Assembly (NCBI GenBank): GCA_049840435.1
Contig: JASGKY010000016.1
Span: 161,975-225,974, forward strand
DNA: 64,000 bases
Direction of reading: 5' to 3'
Source: JADLHS01 sp049840435
GTDB taxonomy: Bacteria; Verrucomicrobiota; Verrucomicrobiia; Limisphaerales; JADLHS01
In this document: positions 1 to 10,935 of the stretch, piece by piece
How positions within the stretch are numbered: the stretch's first letter is position 1
Layout of the letters: every line of letters starts with the position of its first letter
Notes under the pieces: generated by a model
The model's input: the letters and a program-made list of their open reading frames with translations, nothing else
Database searches by the model: none
Told to the model about the DNA's origin: nothing
Made by a program: the position numbers and the translations under genes

Positions 1-2
1 AG

Positions 3-1460
3 CGCACCGTTTACGCCGACGAAATGAAAACGCTGATGGACGCCGGCGTGGTCATCGCAACCTCGTCCGGCAACGACGGCGTGCAGAGCCCCTACGGCGT
101 GGAATACCCCGCGGCCGATCCTTCGGCGTTTGCCGTGGGCTCGGTCAACACCAGCGACCTGATCAGCAAATGGACCGAACGCGGCGCCATCATGGACATC
201 CTGGCGCCCGGCGAAAACGTCCCGGTGGCGTACCTCGACTCCAACCTGAACCACACCTACATCTTGGGCAGCGGCACCAGTTTTTCCTCGCCTTACATCG
301 CGGGGGCGGCGGCCATCATCAAGCAGATCGACCCTTCCTTCACGGCCCACGACGTCATGTCGATCCTCCGCGCCAGCGGCGTCGACAACTACGACGGCGA
401 CGGCGAAGCGTCGCCCTACACCACGCTCACCTGGCCTCGCCTCGATCTCGACAACGCCATCGCCACGGCCCTGCAACGCAAGAAGGGGCAGGCGTCGGTC
501 TCGACCATCGGCGTCGACGGCCGGGAAAACGGGCTCAAATTCGACCGCGACGGCGTGCTCTACTACGCGTGGTACGATTCGGCCACCAGGCATCTGGAAT
601 TCGCCACGCAGCAGGACGACGGGCAGTGGTCGGGCGTAACCACGATCGACGGCGGATCCGACGCCGGGCACTACGTGTCGCTGGCGATGACGTCGACCGG
701 CAAGCCCGCCGTGGCCTATTACGACGCCTACAACGCCGACCTGAAATACTCGATCTACAACGGCAAAGGCTGGAGCACGGCCACGGTCGATTCCAAACTC
801 TCGACAGGAATGTACCCGTCCCTGACCTTCGACCGCTACGACAACCCCCTGATCACCTACTACTACAAGACCGGCGGCGACCTGCGGGCGGCCTACAACG
901 ACGGATCGGCCTGGAGCGTTTCGACCATCGAATCGACCAACGACGTCGGGCGCTACAGCAGCGTCGCCCTGACCAGCGCCGGGCAATGGACCGTCGCCTG
1001 CAAGAACACCACCAACGGCACCTTCCGATTCGCGCAAAATCCGGAAGCGGGTGGAGCCCTGTCGACCTTCGACGGCGTGACGAAGCAGGCCGGCGGCTTT
1101 ATCTCGCTGGCGTACGATGGTTCGAGCATCGCGCACATCAGTTATTACGACGCCTACAACGCCGATTTGAAATACGCCCCGCGCCAATGGAAGTGGCTGG
1201 AACGTGGAGACCGTGGCGTCGAATCTCTCGCAGGGCCTTTACACGAATCTGCTCCTAAACGGCTCAACGGTACAGATTCTCTATTTTAACAAATCGCGGG
1301 ATTCCCTCTTCCGCGCAGACCGGGTCTTTGGGAAATTGGACCCTCGATGAAGTCATGACCGGCAGGGGGCGCCATGTCTCGGTAGCGCGGTACAGGGGGC
1401 ACAGATGTCTTCAGTTCTCTCCAAACTTCGAGTCTGGATTTGGCAATCAGCAGTTTGTGA
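3..1460 (+). CDS. Secreted S8 subtilase, 3' part, with C-terminal beta-propeller-like repeats
   Basis: Partial gene; the 5' end, with the catalytic Asp and His, lies before the window. The oxyanion-hole Asn (SSGNDG) and the catalytic serine motif GTSFSSPYIAGAAA are present, so this is the C-terminal half of a subtilisin-type protease. After about residue 160 come repeats built round the phrase YYDAYNADLKY (about 720 and 1145), as in secreted beta-propeller or lectin-like tails. The uninterrupted frame stops at 1289, but the repeat period predicts an Asn-Gly-Ser-Gly-Trp after the second phrase, and this lies one base out of frame near 1185. Following the homologous frames through two more shifts (near 1330 and 1400) gives a likely true stop at 1460. 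The 3' end is therefore inferred. Confidence 0.8.
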
Positions 1461-1822
1461 TGCAAACTGGTACTACGGCCCGTTTCAGGTGTGTTCAGGG
1501 CTGTTGTGTGATGAAGATGGGTAATCTGGAACCTCTGGGTTGACAGTTTGCCGGGTCTTTGTCGCGAGCCACGGAGGCGATTGTGAAGGTGTCTTGGAGC
1601 TGTGATCAAAGGGAGATCAAAGCAGCATGTGGCAAACCGCATAAACACATTGACTGTGGATGGATGCATGGAATGTTTTCGCTTTTTCCCTTGAAGTAGC
1701 AGACCGGGCCGTGTTATACATGGCCGCTAGGAGCAGTGTGAGTCGGTGTTGGATTGTCTAACACCGGTGAAGAGTAGTTCGACCCACAGGAATGGGTCAT
1801 TTGCTGAGGATGGGGCAAAATC
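1461..1822. other. Intergenic region between subtilase and PEP-CTERM gene
   Basis: No gene is convincing here; the short frames on both strands lack family resemblance and ribosome binding sites. It holds the candidate promoter of the following gene. Confidence 0.4.
1691..1720 (+). promoter_or_regulatory. Candidate sigma-70 promoter of the PEP-CTERM gene
   Basis: TTGAAG (1691-1696) and TATACA (1715-1720) are separated by 18 bp, about 100 bp before the GTG start at 1823. Assigned by consensus resemblance only. Confidence 0.4.
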
Positions 1823-3178
1823 GTGAGTAACCAACAAACAGCCGCGAGGGTATCGTGCGGTTTCCTGGGTAAGGTCAAAGTGGCGCTGGCTTCGCTGGCG
1901 TTCACGGTGTTTGGCGCATTCGGCGGCCAACGCTCAGGACCCGCTTTTCGATTCACGCACCAACGGCTCGCCGACGCCGGTCAGCGGGTACATCCCCGCC
2001 CCGTTCGTGACCAACGCCAACGCCGCGGCTATCGCGGCCCAGCTCCAGCGCAGGCCCGCCGGAACCAAGCTGGCGGTGAAGATCACCGAGCCCCTGACCA
2101 ACGCCAACATCACGACGTTGTTCAGCAGCGCCAAGCCGATCAACTACGCCTTCTACGACATCGAAGGCGCCGGTTACATCGCGACCGTGCAGTCGCAGTC
2201 CAACGCCATCCGCACGATCAACTCCTCGACCTACGTCTCCAACTACCGGCTCTTCCCGGGCAGTGGCGACAATTCGGGCGTCGGCTCGGGCCCGACCCTC
2301 TCGGATTACCTTTCCGGCGGCTCGCTGGGCGTGAACATGGCCAGCGAAGACCTCTACCCCGGTTCGCCGTTCTACAAGAATCCGGCGTCAACCGGCGGCA
2401 CGTCGACCTCGCCCAACATCCGCAGCTCGCTGTTCACGCTCCCCATCAAGCGCCGCGACGTACACCACGTCGAACATGCCGCTGCTCAACCAGCACATTC
2501 CTTACGTCACCCGCTTCAACGCCTATGGAAACACGGCGCTCGACACCGATCCCTCGACCCCCGGCGTGCAGTTTGACACCTCCAAGGGTGCTCAGTACGC
2601 CAACCAGCTCATGAGCCGTGGCGACTTCAAGGCACTCATCGCCCACTACCGCATGCGTGGCATCAACGGCTATCAGGCTCTGGACAGCGGCGTGCAGGGT
2701 TACACCCCCACGCAGTTTGCCCAGGACGCCAAAGATGGCTGGGGCCTGACCGCGATGGACAACATCTTCAAGGGCAAGCGGCGCTCGCTTGGCGACCTTG
2801 GACACCGTCGTCAAGGTTGACGGTTCGACCCAGGACTTCGAGACTGCCGGCGTCGTCTTCTCCGGCGTCTACTCCCTGACCCAGAACAAGCTGGCCGTCC
2901 TGGTTTCGAACCTCGACGAACTGGCCCACTCGGTCGCCATCCCCTCCAAGCTCGGTGGCAAGACCGTCGCCGGCACCTACTCGGTCGCCGCCGGCACCCA
3001 CCGCCTCCTTGAGTTCACTGGCTCGGGCACGCAGTGGGTTCTGTCGGCCAACACGGCCGTCTGGAGCTCCGGTGCCGACGCCGACCGCAACGGCGTGGGC
3101 GTCCCCGAACCCTTGGCCATGGGCAGCCTGGCGGTTTTCGCCAGCATGCTCCTCTGCCGCCGCGGCCGTCGCGACTAA
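1823..3178 (+). CDS. PEP-CTERM sorting-signal surface protein
   Basis: Secreted protein of about 450 residues. It has an N-terminal signal peptide (hydrophobic run ALASLAFTVFGAF) and a C-terminal PEP-CTERM tripartite sorting signal: the motif VPEP, a short hydrophobic helix (LAMGSLAVFASMLL) and a basic end CRRGRRD. In this family the signal directs the protein to exosortase for cleavage and anchoring, and an exosortase gene lies at 16.8 kb. The middle resembles no enzyme I can name. The start is GTG at 1823, with a purine-rich GAGGATGGGG upstream. The frame breaks three times (near 1920, 2450 and 2785), but the pieces join in order and share composition. The molecular role of the ectodomain is unknown. 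Confidence 0.8.
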
Positions 3179-3209
3179 TTCCCGACTTCGCAATAAGTTA
3201 GATCCAAAC

Positions 3210-3241
3210 ACGCTGGCCGCGAGCCCCATCGCGGCCAGCGT
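3210..3241 (+). terminator. Terminator-like hairpin after the PEP-CTERM gene
   Basis: A perfect 13-bp inverted repeat (ACGCTGGCCGCGA, loop GCCCCA, then its complement) starts 32 bp after the stop codon. The T-run that follows is weak, so it may also act bidirectionally for the convergent UvrC-like gene. Confidence 0.55.
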
Positions 3242-3307
3242 TGCGCTTTGGCTTTCCAACCCCTCCCCGGCGCAAAACGAACCCAACTGGCCAAACTTTC
3301 CCCAAGT

Positions 3308-4499
3308 TCACAGTTGCTGCAGCTCCTTCAGCATCCCCTCATCCTCCGACTCCTCCGGCGGCGTCTTGGAGAGTTGCTTCCGTAGGTCGTTCCAGCCGCG
3401 CAACAGCGACTTCTCCTCAAGCTCGTCCAACCGAACGAACACACCCCCCTTTTTGGGGTGAAGCAGATGGTCGGCCGCAACCGCGATGCGCTGCCCACCT
3501 TCTTCGGCGGGTCGGCCAAGGTTCGATTCGCCAGTCCAAACAAGTGCCCCAGCAACGCCGAAGCCGACGTCGGCGGCCCAATCAGTCCCGAAACCTCTTG
3601 AACCAACCCCGGCAGGATCAGGAAGGCCTTGGCGGTGTTCGCATGCGGGCCGGCCTGAAGCGCGAGGTACTGGAAGTCCTCCAACCGCCTCGCGCACGCA
3701 AAGGAACCCTTGGCGAGCTGACCCAGTTGTTCGATGAACTGTTTGATCTTGCCGGCCGACTCGAAGTTGAGCTCCGCGGCGGCCTGGCTCATGCGGCGCT
3801 GCTGGTCGCGCAGCGTGGGCAGCGGGTCTACCGCCGTCGCCGCGATGAACCCGACAAGCTGACGATAGGCGTCCATGGAGATCGTCCCGTCGCAGGGGGC
3901 GGGGCACTTGCCCATCTCCTTGTACGCGCACGCCCGCCCGTGGCGCCTGCGTGAGGATGTTGTGGTAACGGCAAAGGTCGAAGGCGTCTTCGATGAGCTC
4001 GATGAACCGCGCGGCCGCGTGCTTGTCGATGATCGGCCCGATCAGCGTGCCGGGTTTGTCGAGTCGATTGGTCTTGGTGTAGCGCGGGAAGGGGGCGGCC
4101 GGATCGACATGCACGAACCAGGGTGGATCAAAGCCCAGCATGCCGCGATAGGACTGCGGGAAGGCGCTGCGGGCGGCCTCGAGGTAGACCAGGTCCGCCT
4201 CGAACGCGCTGTCGACGCACCGCCAATGCACGTGGCGCACGATCTGCCGGTAGTTGACCTTGCACGTCGGGCCGATGAGTTCCTGTCCGCCAAGCCGGCG
4301 CTTGAGGCTGGCGCGGAGGTTCTTGACGCAGAGGAGTTGGACCGGCTGATTCTGCTCGTCGGCCAGCAGGTAAACGACCCACCGCGCTGGCGCAGTTCTT
4401 AAGGAACGCGTCGAAGTCCCCGTCGGGATCGAAGGCCAGCGAACGATCGAACAGTTCGGCGAGCATCGGCAGGGGGATTATACGCGCGTGGATTGCCAA
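3308..4499 (-). CDS. Short UvrC-like nuclease-family protein (no C-terminal endonuclease domain)
   Basis: About 395 residues. It resembles the N-terminal half of excinuclease subunit UvrC: a GIY-YIG-like start that includes VKNLRASLKRRL, a middle segment like the UvrC link region (GTLIGP...AARFIELIEDAFDLCR), a Cys-containing stretch KCPAPCDGTISMDAYRQLV, and a UvrB/UvrC-type helical motif (RDQQRRMSQAAAELNFESA). The RNase H-like second nuclease and helix-hairpin-helix domains of true UvrC are absent, so it is closer in plan to Cho-type or other short UvrC homologues. Three frame breaks occur (near 4400, 3945 and in the C/T/G homopolymers at 3445-3460). Whether the GIY-YIG active residues are intact cannot be judged because a break falls in that domain. 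Confidence 0.7.
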
Positions 4500-4607
4500 C
4501 GGCGGATTGCATCTTGTGTAATCAATGTTGATTCGCGTCGCCGGTGGCGCAACCGCCGGAGTGTGCCCGGATCTGAACAGCGAACCCTTTGAGGAAGAGG
4601 AACCCCC

Positions 4608-5857
4608 ATGAAGCCCACGCTCTCCCGTCGCGGTTTTGTGACTTCAAGCGCCGCCGTTGCCGCTGCAACGATGTCGGCCGCCAGCTACGCGCGCATCAAG
4701 GGGGCCAACGAGCGGATTCATCTGGCGCAGATCGGGTGTGGTTCGCGCGGGTGATGGCCCACATGATGGGGATCTCCAAGTTCGCCAAGGAGCAGAACGC
4801 GGAGTATGTGGCGGTGGCCGACCCATGGACCAAGGCGAGAGAGAATGCGGCCAAGTTCGCGCTGGAGCGGTTCGGACGCGAGCCGAAGATGGTAGGCTCG
4901 TACAAGGACATCCTGGCGATGGAGGATGTGGATGCGGTGCTGATCGCGTCGATGGATCACCAGCACACCACGCACCTGCAGGCGGCGGCCGAAGCGAAGA
5001 AGGACGCCTACTGCGAGAAGCCGCTGGCGACGGATTTCAACAAGCTCAAGGTGTGCGTGGAAGCGGTGAAGAAGTCAGGGATCGTCTGCCAGATCGGCAC
5101 GCAATTACGTAGCTTCTCATCGTTCACGGGATGCCGCGAACTGTACAAGAGCGGAATCCTGGGAACGGTGGGGCGCATTGAGCAATGCCGCAATTCGACA
5201 AAGCCCTACTGGTACAGCTACATGAAGCCGGATGTGAAGAAGGAGGACGTGGACTGGAAGGAAGTGCTGATGGATCTGCCGGATCGGCCGTTCGATCCAA
5301 TCCTTTACAGCGGCTGGTACGGCTACCGCGGCTTCACCGACGGGCCGATCCCGGGGCTGGGCAGTCACTTCATCGACCTGGTGCATTACATCACCGGCGC
5401 GACGTTCCCGACCAGCGCGGTGGCGATGGGCGGGGTCTACACGTGGAAGGACGAGCACAAGTTCACCTGCCCGGATCACTGCGAGGCGATCTGGGAGTAC
5501 CCCGAAGGGTTCATGGTGCATTACTCGACCAACTTCGGCAACGGATCGGGCAACACGTTCAAGGCGTTTGGGGATCAGGGCGTGCTGGACATGCTGCCGT
5601 GGACGGCGCCGACCTACACGGCCGAGGGCGGGTCAAAGAATCGCGGCGTGATCCGCGGCAAGAACGACGTGAAGCCGATCGAGACGCCGGACCACTTCCT
5701 GGACTTCCTCCAGTGCCTGCGCAGCCGCAAGACCCCCAACGCGCCGATCGACGCGGGATACCAGCACGCGGTGGCGGCGCTGATGGCGGTGAAGGCGATG
5801 GACACGGGCAAGCGGCAGGTCTTCGATCGCGAAAAGCAGGAGATCCGCGAAGGGTAG
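4608..5857 (+). CDS. Tat-exported Gfo/Idh/MocA-family oxidoreductase
   Basis: NAD(P)-dependent sugar or inositol dehydrogenase-type protein of about 416 residues. It starts at ATG 4608 after GAGGAAGAGG. A twin-arginine leader (LSRRGFVTSSA) implies folded export. The Rossmann motif IGCGSRG is followed by a one-base loss near 4750; the rest continues in the shifted frame. The family signature EKPLATD, carrying the catalytic-region Lys, is present, as is GSHFIDLVHY with a conserved His. Such Tat-secreted paralogues are numerous in planctomycetes; substrates are mostly unknown and none is evident here. A second, more distant member is at 42767-43969. Confidence 0.9.
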
Positions 5858-5957
5858 GCGCTTCGGCCGGCGAGCAGCACGCCTCAGGGTTCACAAGGCG
5901 TATGGCGTACTTGGACGCTCTTGTGGTGCGCGATTGCGGCGGGAAACGGGCGTGTGG

Positions 5958-8066
5958 TCACTTCGAGGCGAGGTCGATGACGCCGGGAACATCGAGGATG
6001 AGGCTGACGTTGCCGTCGCCGAGGATGGCGCCGCCGGAGACGCCTCTGACGGCGCCGAGGCTTTCGCCGAGGGACTTGATGACGACCTGCTGCTGGCCGA
6101 CGAGGTCGTCGACCATGAGGCAGCACTGGCGGTCGTTGTCCTGGACGATGACGACCAGGGCCTTGGTGGGGTCTTCGTTCCTGGGCTTGCATCCGAAGAG
6201 TTTGTAGAGGCGGACCAGGGGCAGGAGCCTGCCGCGGATCATGACCATCTCGCCGCGCTGCTGGACGGTGGAGATCTGTTCGGGCTTGGGTTGGACGCTC
6301 TGGTCGACGCTGGTGAGGGGGACGATGTAGCGGTGATCGCCGACGTTGACGATGAGGCCATCGATGACGGCGAGCGTGAGGGGGAGGCGAATGGTGAAGG
6401 TGGTGCCCTGGCCGGGGATGGAGGCGATGTCGATGCGTCCGCGGAGGGCCTCGATGTTCTTTCGGACGACGTCCATGCCGACGCCCCGGCCGGAGACGTC
6501 GGTGACTTTCTCGGCGGTGGAAAGCCCGGCGTGGAAGATGAGCTTGAAGATTTCGGATTCGGTGAGCTCTTCGTTTTCGCCGACGATGCCGGCTTCGCGG
6601 GCTTTCTTGAGGATCTTGTCTTTGGGGAGTCCTTTGCCGTCGTCGGCGATTTCGATGACGACGTTTCCGGCGCGGTGGCAGGCGCGGAGCATGAGCTTGC
6701 CTTTGCGCGGCTTTCCGGCGGCGACACGCTGCTCGGGGGTTTCGATGCCGTGATCGATGGCGTTGCGGACCATGTGAACCAGGGGATCGGAGATGGCTTC
6801 GACGACGTTGCGATCGAGTTCGGTTTCGTCGCCGGAGGTGACGAGGTCGACTTCCTTGCAGAACTTGCGGTTGAGGTCGCGGACCAGGCGCGTCATCTTC
6901 TGGAAGACGCCGTGGATCGGCACCATGCGCATGGACATGGAGAGTTCCTGGAGCTCGCGGGTGATCTTGCCGAGCTGGGCCATGTTGCGGGCGAGGCGGT
7001 GGTTGCCGGCGGCGAGCGAGGCGGAGTCCTGCTTGACCATGGCCTGGGCGATGACAAGCTCGCCGACCATGTTGATGAGGCTGTCGAGGCGGTCGGTGGA
7101 GACCTTGACGGTGGCTTCGGCGGAAGAGGCGGCGCGGGATGAATCGGTTGCGGAGCCGGGCTGGTTTGCAGCGGGGGCCGCGTGCGATTTGGAGGGAGAG
7201 GGGGTTGCGACGGCCGGGGTTGCGGGGGATTCGGCGTTGGAGGGGGCTGCGGCGGGCTGGGCCTGGGAGGCGTTGCCGGCGGCGCAGTCGTGAAGGCGTT
7301 TGAGGAGGGCATCAAGGCCGGCCTGGGCGGCAAGGCCCATTCCCTGGTCGACGGCTTTGGAAAGCTCGGCGACCAGTTGTTTCATGGCGTCGAGGGCCTG
7401 GAAGATGACGTCGACGGCCGGGGGGGTGAGGACGAGTTCGCGAGCGCCGAGCGAGGTCGAGGAGATTTTCGGCGGCGTGTGCGAGGCTGGCGATCTGCTT
7501 GAGGTTGAGGAATCCGGCGACGCCCTTGATGGTGTGGAAGCTGCGGAAGATGCCGTGGATGGCCTCGTTGTTGCTGACGTTGTCTTCGAGCTTGAGGATT
7601 TCGGCTTCAGCGGCCTGGAGGTGTTCGGAGGATTCGGTGATGAACTCGCGGATGAGGGGCAGGTCGTCGGCGGAGAAGGGGCCTTCGGCGGCGGCAACCT
7701 GGGGAGTGGACGCGGCGGGTTTGGTATCGGATGCTGTGGGAGAGGCGGCGGGCGCGATGGTTGGAGCGGCGCCGGGTTCGCTGGGCATTGCGGGCGCTTC
7801 GGGGCTGGAGCCGGTCAGGAGAGACTGGATCTGGGCGACGGTCTGGCAGAGCGCGGCGAGGGAGGCCTGGGCGTCGTCGACTTCGTCGAGAATGACGCGC
7901 TCGATGAGCTTGGTGGCGGCGTCGGTGAGTTCGACGGCCTGCGGCGCGGAAGGGGGATCGACGTCCATCTTCTCGCGAAGGGCCTGGAACTGGCTGTGCG
8001 CGGCGGCGACGCGGGCAAGTCGGAGGGGTCTTTCAGATCAGCAATGCGCGGCAGAGATTCGATCAT
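5958..8066 (-). CDS. cheA: Chemotaxis histidine kinase CheA
   Basis: Last gene of the chemotaxis operon, about 703 residues. An N-terminal helical region of roughly 130 residues precedes the HPt (P1) domain, whose phospho-acceptor His lies in FRSFHTIKGVAGFLNL. Next come a Pro/Ala linker, the dimerisation helices, and the HATPase domain with N-box LVHMVRNAIDHG, G1 box IADDGKGLP and G2 region GRGVGMDVV. The CheW-like P5 domain is at the end (PLTLAVIDGLIVNVGDHRY...). HPt therefore sits further in than the usual extreme N terminus. Frame breaks occur near 8015 and 7455. The start MIESLPRIADL lies 42 bp after the upstream cheY stop. It phosphorylates CheY and CheB in response to receptor signals. 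Confidence 0.93.
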
Positions 8067-8108
8067 CGTAGCACCTTGGGGTCTTCAAAGGGGCTTGGGG
8101 CCGGAGGG

Positions 8109-8489
8109 TCATGCGGCGGCCTTCATCTTGGAAAGCGTGAGCTTGACCTTTTCGATCAGGGCTTCGGGCGTGAAGGGTTTGATGACGTAGTTGTTCACGC
8201 CGGCCTTGATGGCGTCGATGACGCGCTGCTTTTCGGCTTCGGTGGTGACCATGATGAGTGGGGTTGCCTTGTCGGTGGCGCGGATGCGCCCGACGAGGGT
8301 GATGCCATCCATGTTCGGCATGTTCCAGTCGATGAGGATCATGGTGAAGCCGGAGGGGTTCGCGGCGATGGCGGCGAGCGCCTCGACGCCGTCGCCGGCT
8401 TCGGCGAACTCGAGCACGCCCATGGTCTCAAGGACCTTTTTCTGGATGTTCCGCATGGTGCGGGAATCGTCTACGAGGAGGAATTTCAT
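8109..8489 (-). CDS. cheY: Response regulator CheY (copy 1)
   Basis: Intact 126-residue single receiver domain. The acidic pair is in LLVDDSRTMR, the phospho-acceptor Asp in ILIDWNMPNMDG, the conserved Thr in MVTTEAE, and the Lys in YVIKPFTPEAL. No output domain, so it is a CheY-type motor or adaptor regulator phosphorylated by the adjacent CheA. It lies between cheX and cheA in the operon, with a 12-bp gap to the upstream gene. Being uninterrupted, it shows that indels in neighbouring genes are local. Confidence 0.95.
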   Translation of the reverse strand: MKFLLVDDSRTMRNIQKKVLETMGVLEFAEAGDGVEALAAIAANPSGFTMILIDWNMPNMDGITLVGRIRATDKATPLIMVTTEAEKQRVIDAIKAGVNNYVIKPFTPEALIEKVKLTLSKMKAAA

Positions 8490-8501
8490 GGCCGGTATCC
8501 T

Positions 8502-9006
8502 TTAGTTCTGGTTGACGGGAGACGTGCTTGATGTTGATTTCGACGGCAAAGTCGCCCACGGGCGTTTTGCAGGGGATGACAATGCAGGGGACATCGGAAA
8601 GCCTGGCGATGACGTGGCCGGGGCCGATGATGACGTTGGGTACGCTGATGCTGGCCAGCGCGCGCCGAGGTCGCTTCTTGGCGGAACCGGCAATCATGTT
8701 GGCCAGTTCACCGATGGCGTCGGCGAAGTCGGCGGTGCCGGGTTCGAGGGCCATACCGGCGAACGCCTCGACGAGTTTGGTCGCGGCCTGCATCTGGAAG
8801 CTGACGACCACCGATCCGGTGATCTGTCCAGAGAAGCCGATGATGCCCGAGACGTCGTAGCTGGGCGCGGGCTGGCTCTTGAGGTGCGGGCGTTCGAGGG
8901 TGGTCTGCACCTTGACCATGGTCGCGAAGACCTGACGTACTGAATTGACGAACGGCGCGATCAATTTGGGATCGATCACTGGCGCCGTGAGCTGGGCTGT
9001 GGACAT
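8502..9006 (-). CDS. cheX: CheX-type chemotaxis phosphatase (copy 1)
   Basis: About 167 residues. It resembles CheC/CheX/FliY-class CheY-P phosphatases; the active-site pattern E-x-x-N is visible in AIGELANMIAG, followed by a beta-rich half (PNVIIGPGHVIARL...FAVEINIKH). The start at 9006 is chosen because AAGGAG lies 7 nt upstream; the frame continues further upstream without a ribosome site. The last residues shift frame by one base near 8518, giving stop 8502 just ahead of cheY. Expected to dephosphorylate the CheY encoded next to it. Confidence 0.8.
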
Positions 9007-10095
9007 GCGTCGCTTCTCCTTGTGGGCCCGCAAAGGCGGGCGAGTTCAATCAACTTCCCCGCGACGTCGCGGAGGGGAACAATGACCTCCGCGGCACCGC
9101 ACTTAATTGCTTCCATCGGCATTCCGAAGACCACACACGAGGCTTCGTCCTGAGCGAGGGTGTGCGCCGGCCTGCGCATCATGAGAAGACCGGCCGCTCC
9201 GTCGTTGCCCATGCCGGTGAGGATGGCCCCGACGGCGTTGCATCCGGCGAAGCGGGCGACCGACTGGAAGAGGACTTCAACGCTGGGGCGCTGGTGGTAG
9301 ACTTCGGGGCCCATGCGGACCTGGGCGATGTAGCCTGGCGCCCGAGCGGTCGTAGGAGCATGTGCAGGCCGCCGGGGGCGATAAGAACGCGTCCCGGCCG
9401 AATGGCGTCGCCGTCGGCGGCTTCCTTGACCTCGACTTGGCAGATGTCGTTGAGGCGTTTGGAAAAGGAGGCGGTGAAGCCGGCGGGCATGTGCTGGACG
9501 ATGACGGTGCCGGGGGTGTCGGGGGGGAGGTTGGTGAGGACCTCGGTGAGGGCCTGGACGCCTCCGGTGGAGGCGCCGATGGCGATGATCTTGTCGGTGG
9601 TTTCGGCGAGACTCTGGCGCACGACAGGGGGCGCGGCCGGGGCGGATTTTTGTGTGTCGGCGCGCAGGGCCGGACCGAGGCCCGGGCGGCGAGTTTGATT
9701 TTATCGGCCAGCATGGCGCCCAGGTTGCCAACCTCGAAGGACGAACCCGGTTTGGCGAGGACTTCGACGGCGCCGGCGGCGAGGGCTTCAACGGCGGTGA
9801 CGGTGCCTGCGGCGGTGAGGGAGCTGAGGATGATCACCGGCATGGGGTGATGCTTCATGAGCTGGCGGAGGAAGCTGATGCCGTCCATGCGGGGCATTTC
9901 GACGTCGAGGGTGAGAACGTCGGGGTGAAGCTGGAGGATCTTGTCGTGCGCGACGTAGGGGTCGGGGGCGGCGCCGACAACTTCGATGTCGGGGCACTTG
10001 GCCAGTTCGCGCGTGAGGACCTGGCGGACGACGGCGGAGTCGTCGACGACCAAGACGTGCACGGGGCGAACGGGGGTTTTGATGGGGCTGACCAT
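8976..10095 (-). CDS. cheB: Chemotaxis response regulator / methylesterase CheB
   Basis: Receiver domain (VLVVDDSAVVRQV, phospho-Asp in LTLDVEMPRMDG, Lys in VLAKPGSS) plus C-terminal glutamate methylesterase/amidase domain. The catalytic triad is seen as Ser in IGASTGG, His in VQHMPAGF and Asp in GMGNDGA. It removes methyl groups from receptors, opposing CheR. Start ATG 10095 follows GAGGAGAAC and lies just after the upstream cheX stop. Two frame breaks occur, near 9650 in the linker and near 9340. The apparent stop at 8976 overlaps the start of the next gene by about 30 bp and may be displaced by a further indel. Confidence 0.92.
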
Positions 10096-10097
10096 GT

Positions 10098-10542
10098 TCA
10101 GTTCTCCTCGCAGACGCGTACGATGATGAGGTGGCCGTCGGCGTCGAGCACGGTGTCGCGGGAGGGGTCGATGTCGAAGACGGGAGCGGGATCGGTGAGC
10201 AGGGGCACGAACATGTCGAACCGGGGGCTCCGGGCGTGGTGAGTTTCGCGAGCATCAGGCCGCAGGTGACGTTGAGGAGTTCTTTGAGGGAGTCGCGGGC
10301 CTGGTGCGTGCGAGTTCGTCGGAGGGGTCGCAGCCGAGGATGTTGGCGGCGATGCACTGGCCGAGGGACTCGGGGGCAATGAGCTCGAGGTGGCCGGTGA
10401 GGGGGCCCCGGAACCCGATGCGGATGAGCAGCGCGCCTTCGGGGAAGCGCGGCTCGTCGGCGGGCATGGGGGCGACGAAGGCCATGGTTTCGAGGGCTTC
10501 GGCGATGGTTTCAACGAGGGGGATTTGCAGTGTTTCAAGCAT
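10098..10542 (-). CDS. CheX/CheC-like chemotaxis protein (copy 2)
   Basis: About 147 residues with the CheX-like fold pattern: ETIAEALETMAFVAPM at the N terminus, a beta segment LIRIGFRGPLTGHLELIAP, a second helical segment DSLKELLNVTCGLMLAKL that carries the E-x-x-N pattern, and a final strand GHLIIVRVCEEN. Two frame breaks (near 10300 and 10215). It starts inside the last codons of the upstream cheY (8-bp overlap), indicating translational coupling. Role inferred as a second CheY-P phosphatase or adaptor. Confidence 0.7.
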
Positions 10543-10918
10543 GACAGACTCCGAGTGTTTTTTCGACCAGTGTCTTGAAGCCTTCGGGCGAGAAAGGCTT
10601 TTTGAGGAAGCCGCGGATGCCCGGGTGGCTCTGGACGAAATCGGCGGCATTGGGCTCGGCGGAGATGACGACGACGGGGATGTCGCGCCAGGCCGGATTG
10701 GCGGCCATTCGGCGCGTCATCTCGAAGCCGTTCATCTCGGGCATGTTGAGGTCCGCCAGGACGAGATCGACCTTGACGCAATCGAGCATCTCGAGTGCGG
10801 TCTTGCCGTCGCCGGCCTCGTGGATGTTCTCGGCGGGGATGTCCGCCATTTTGATGATGCGTCGAATCAAGGCCCTGGTGGTGGCCGAGTCGTCGACGAT
10901 GAGGATCGTGTGTGCCAT
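10535..10918 (-). CDS. cheY: Response regulator CheY (copy 2)
   Basis: Intact receiver-only protein of 127 residues: LIVDDSATTRALIRR, phospho-Asp in LVLADLNMPEMNG, VVISAE with Ser at the usual Thr/Ser position, and Lys in FLKKPFSPEG. It overlaps the following cheX-like gene by 8 bp, pairing each CheY in this operon with a CheX-like gene. The frame is open far upstream, but the start MAHTIL at 10918 gives a normal-length receiver and lies just after cheD. Confidence 0.92.
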   Translation of the reverse strand: MAHTILIVDDSATTRALIRRIIKMADIPAENIHEAGDGKTALEMLDCVKVDLVLADLNMPEMNGFEMTRRMAANPAWRDIPVVVISAEPNAADFVQSHPGIRGFLKKPFSPEGFKTLVEKTLGVCHA

Positions 10919-10935
10919 AGGGTTCACCGGAAATC

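Noticed and set aside
5934..7142. Long plus-strand frame of 402 codons over cheA
   Set aside because: It is the antisense of a high-GC gene with clear CheA motifs; composition is Asp/Gly/Glu/Val-rich shadow sequence.
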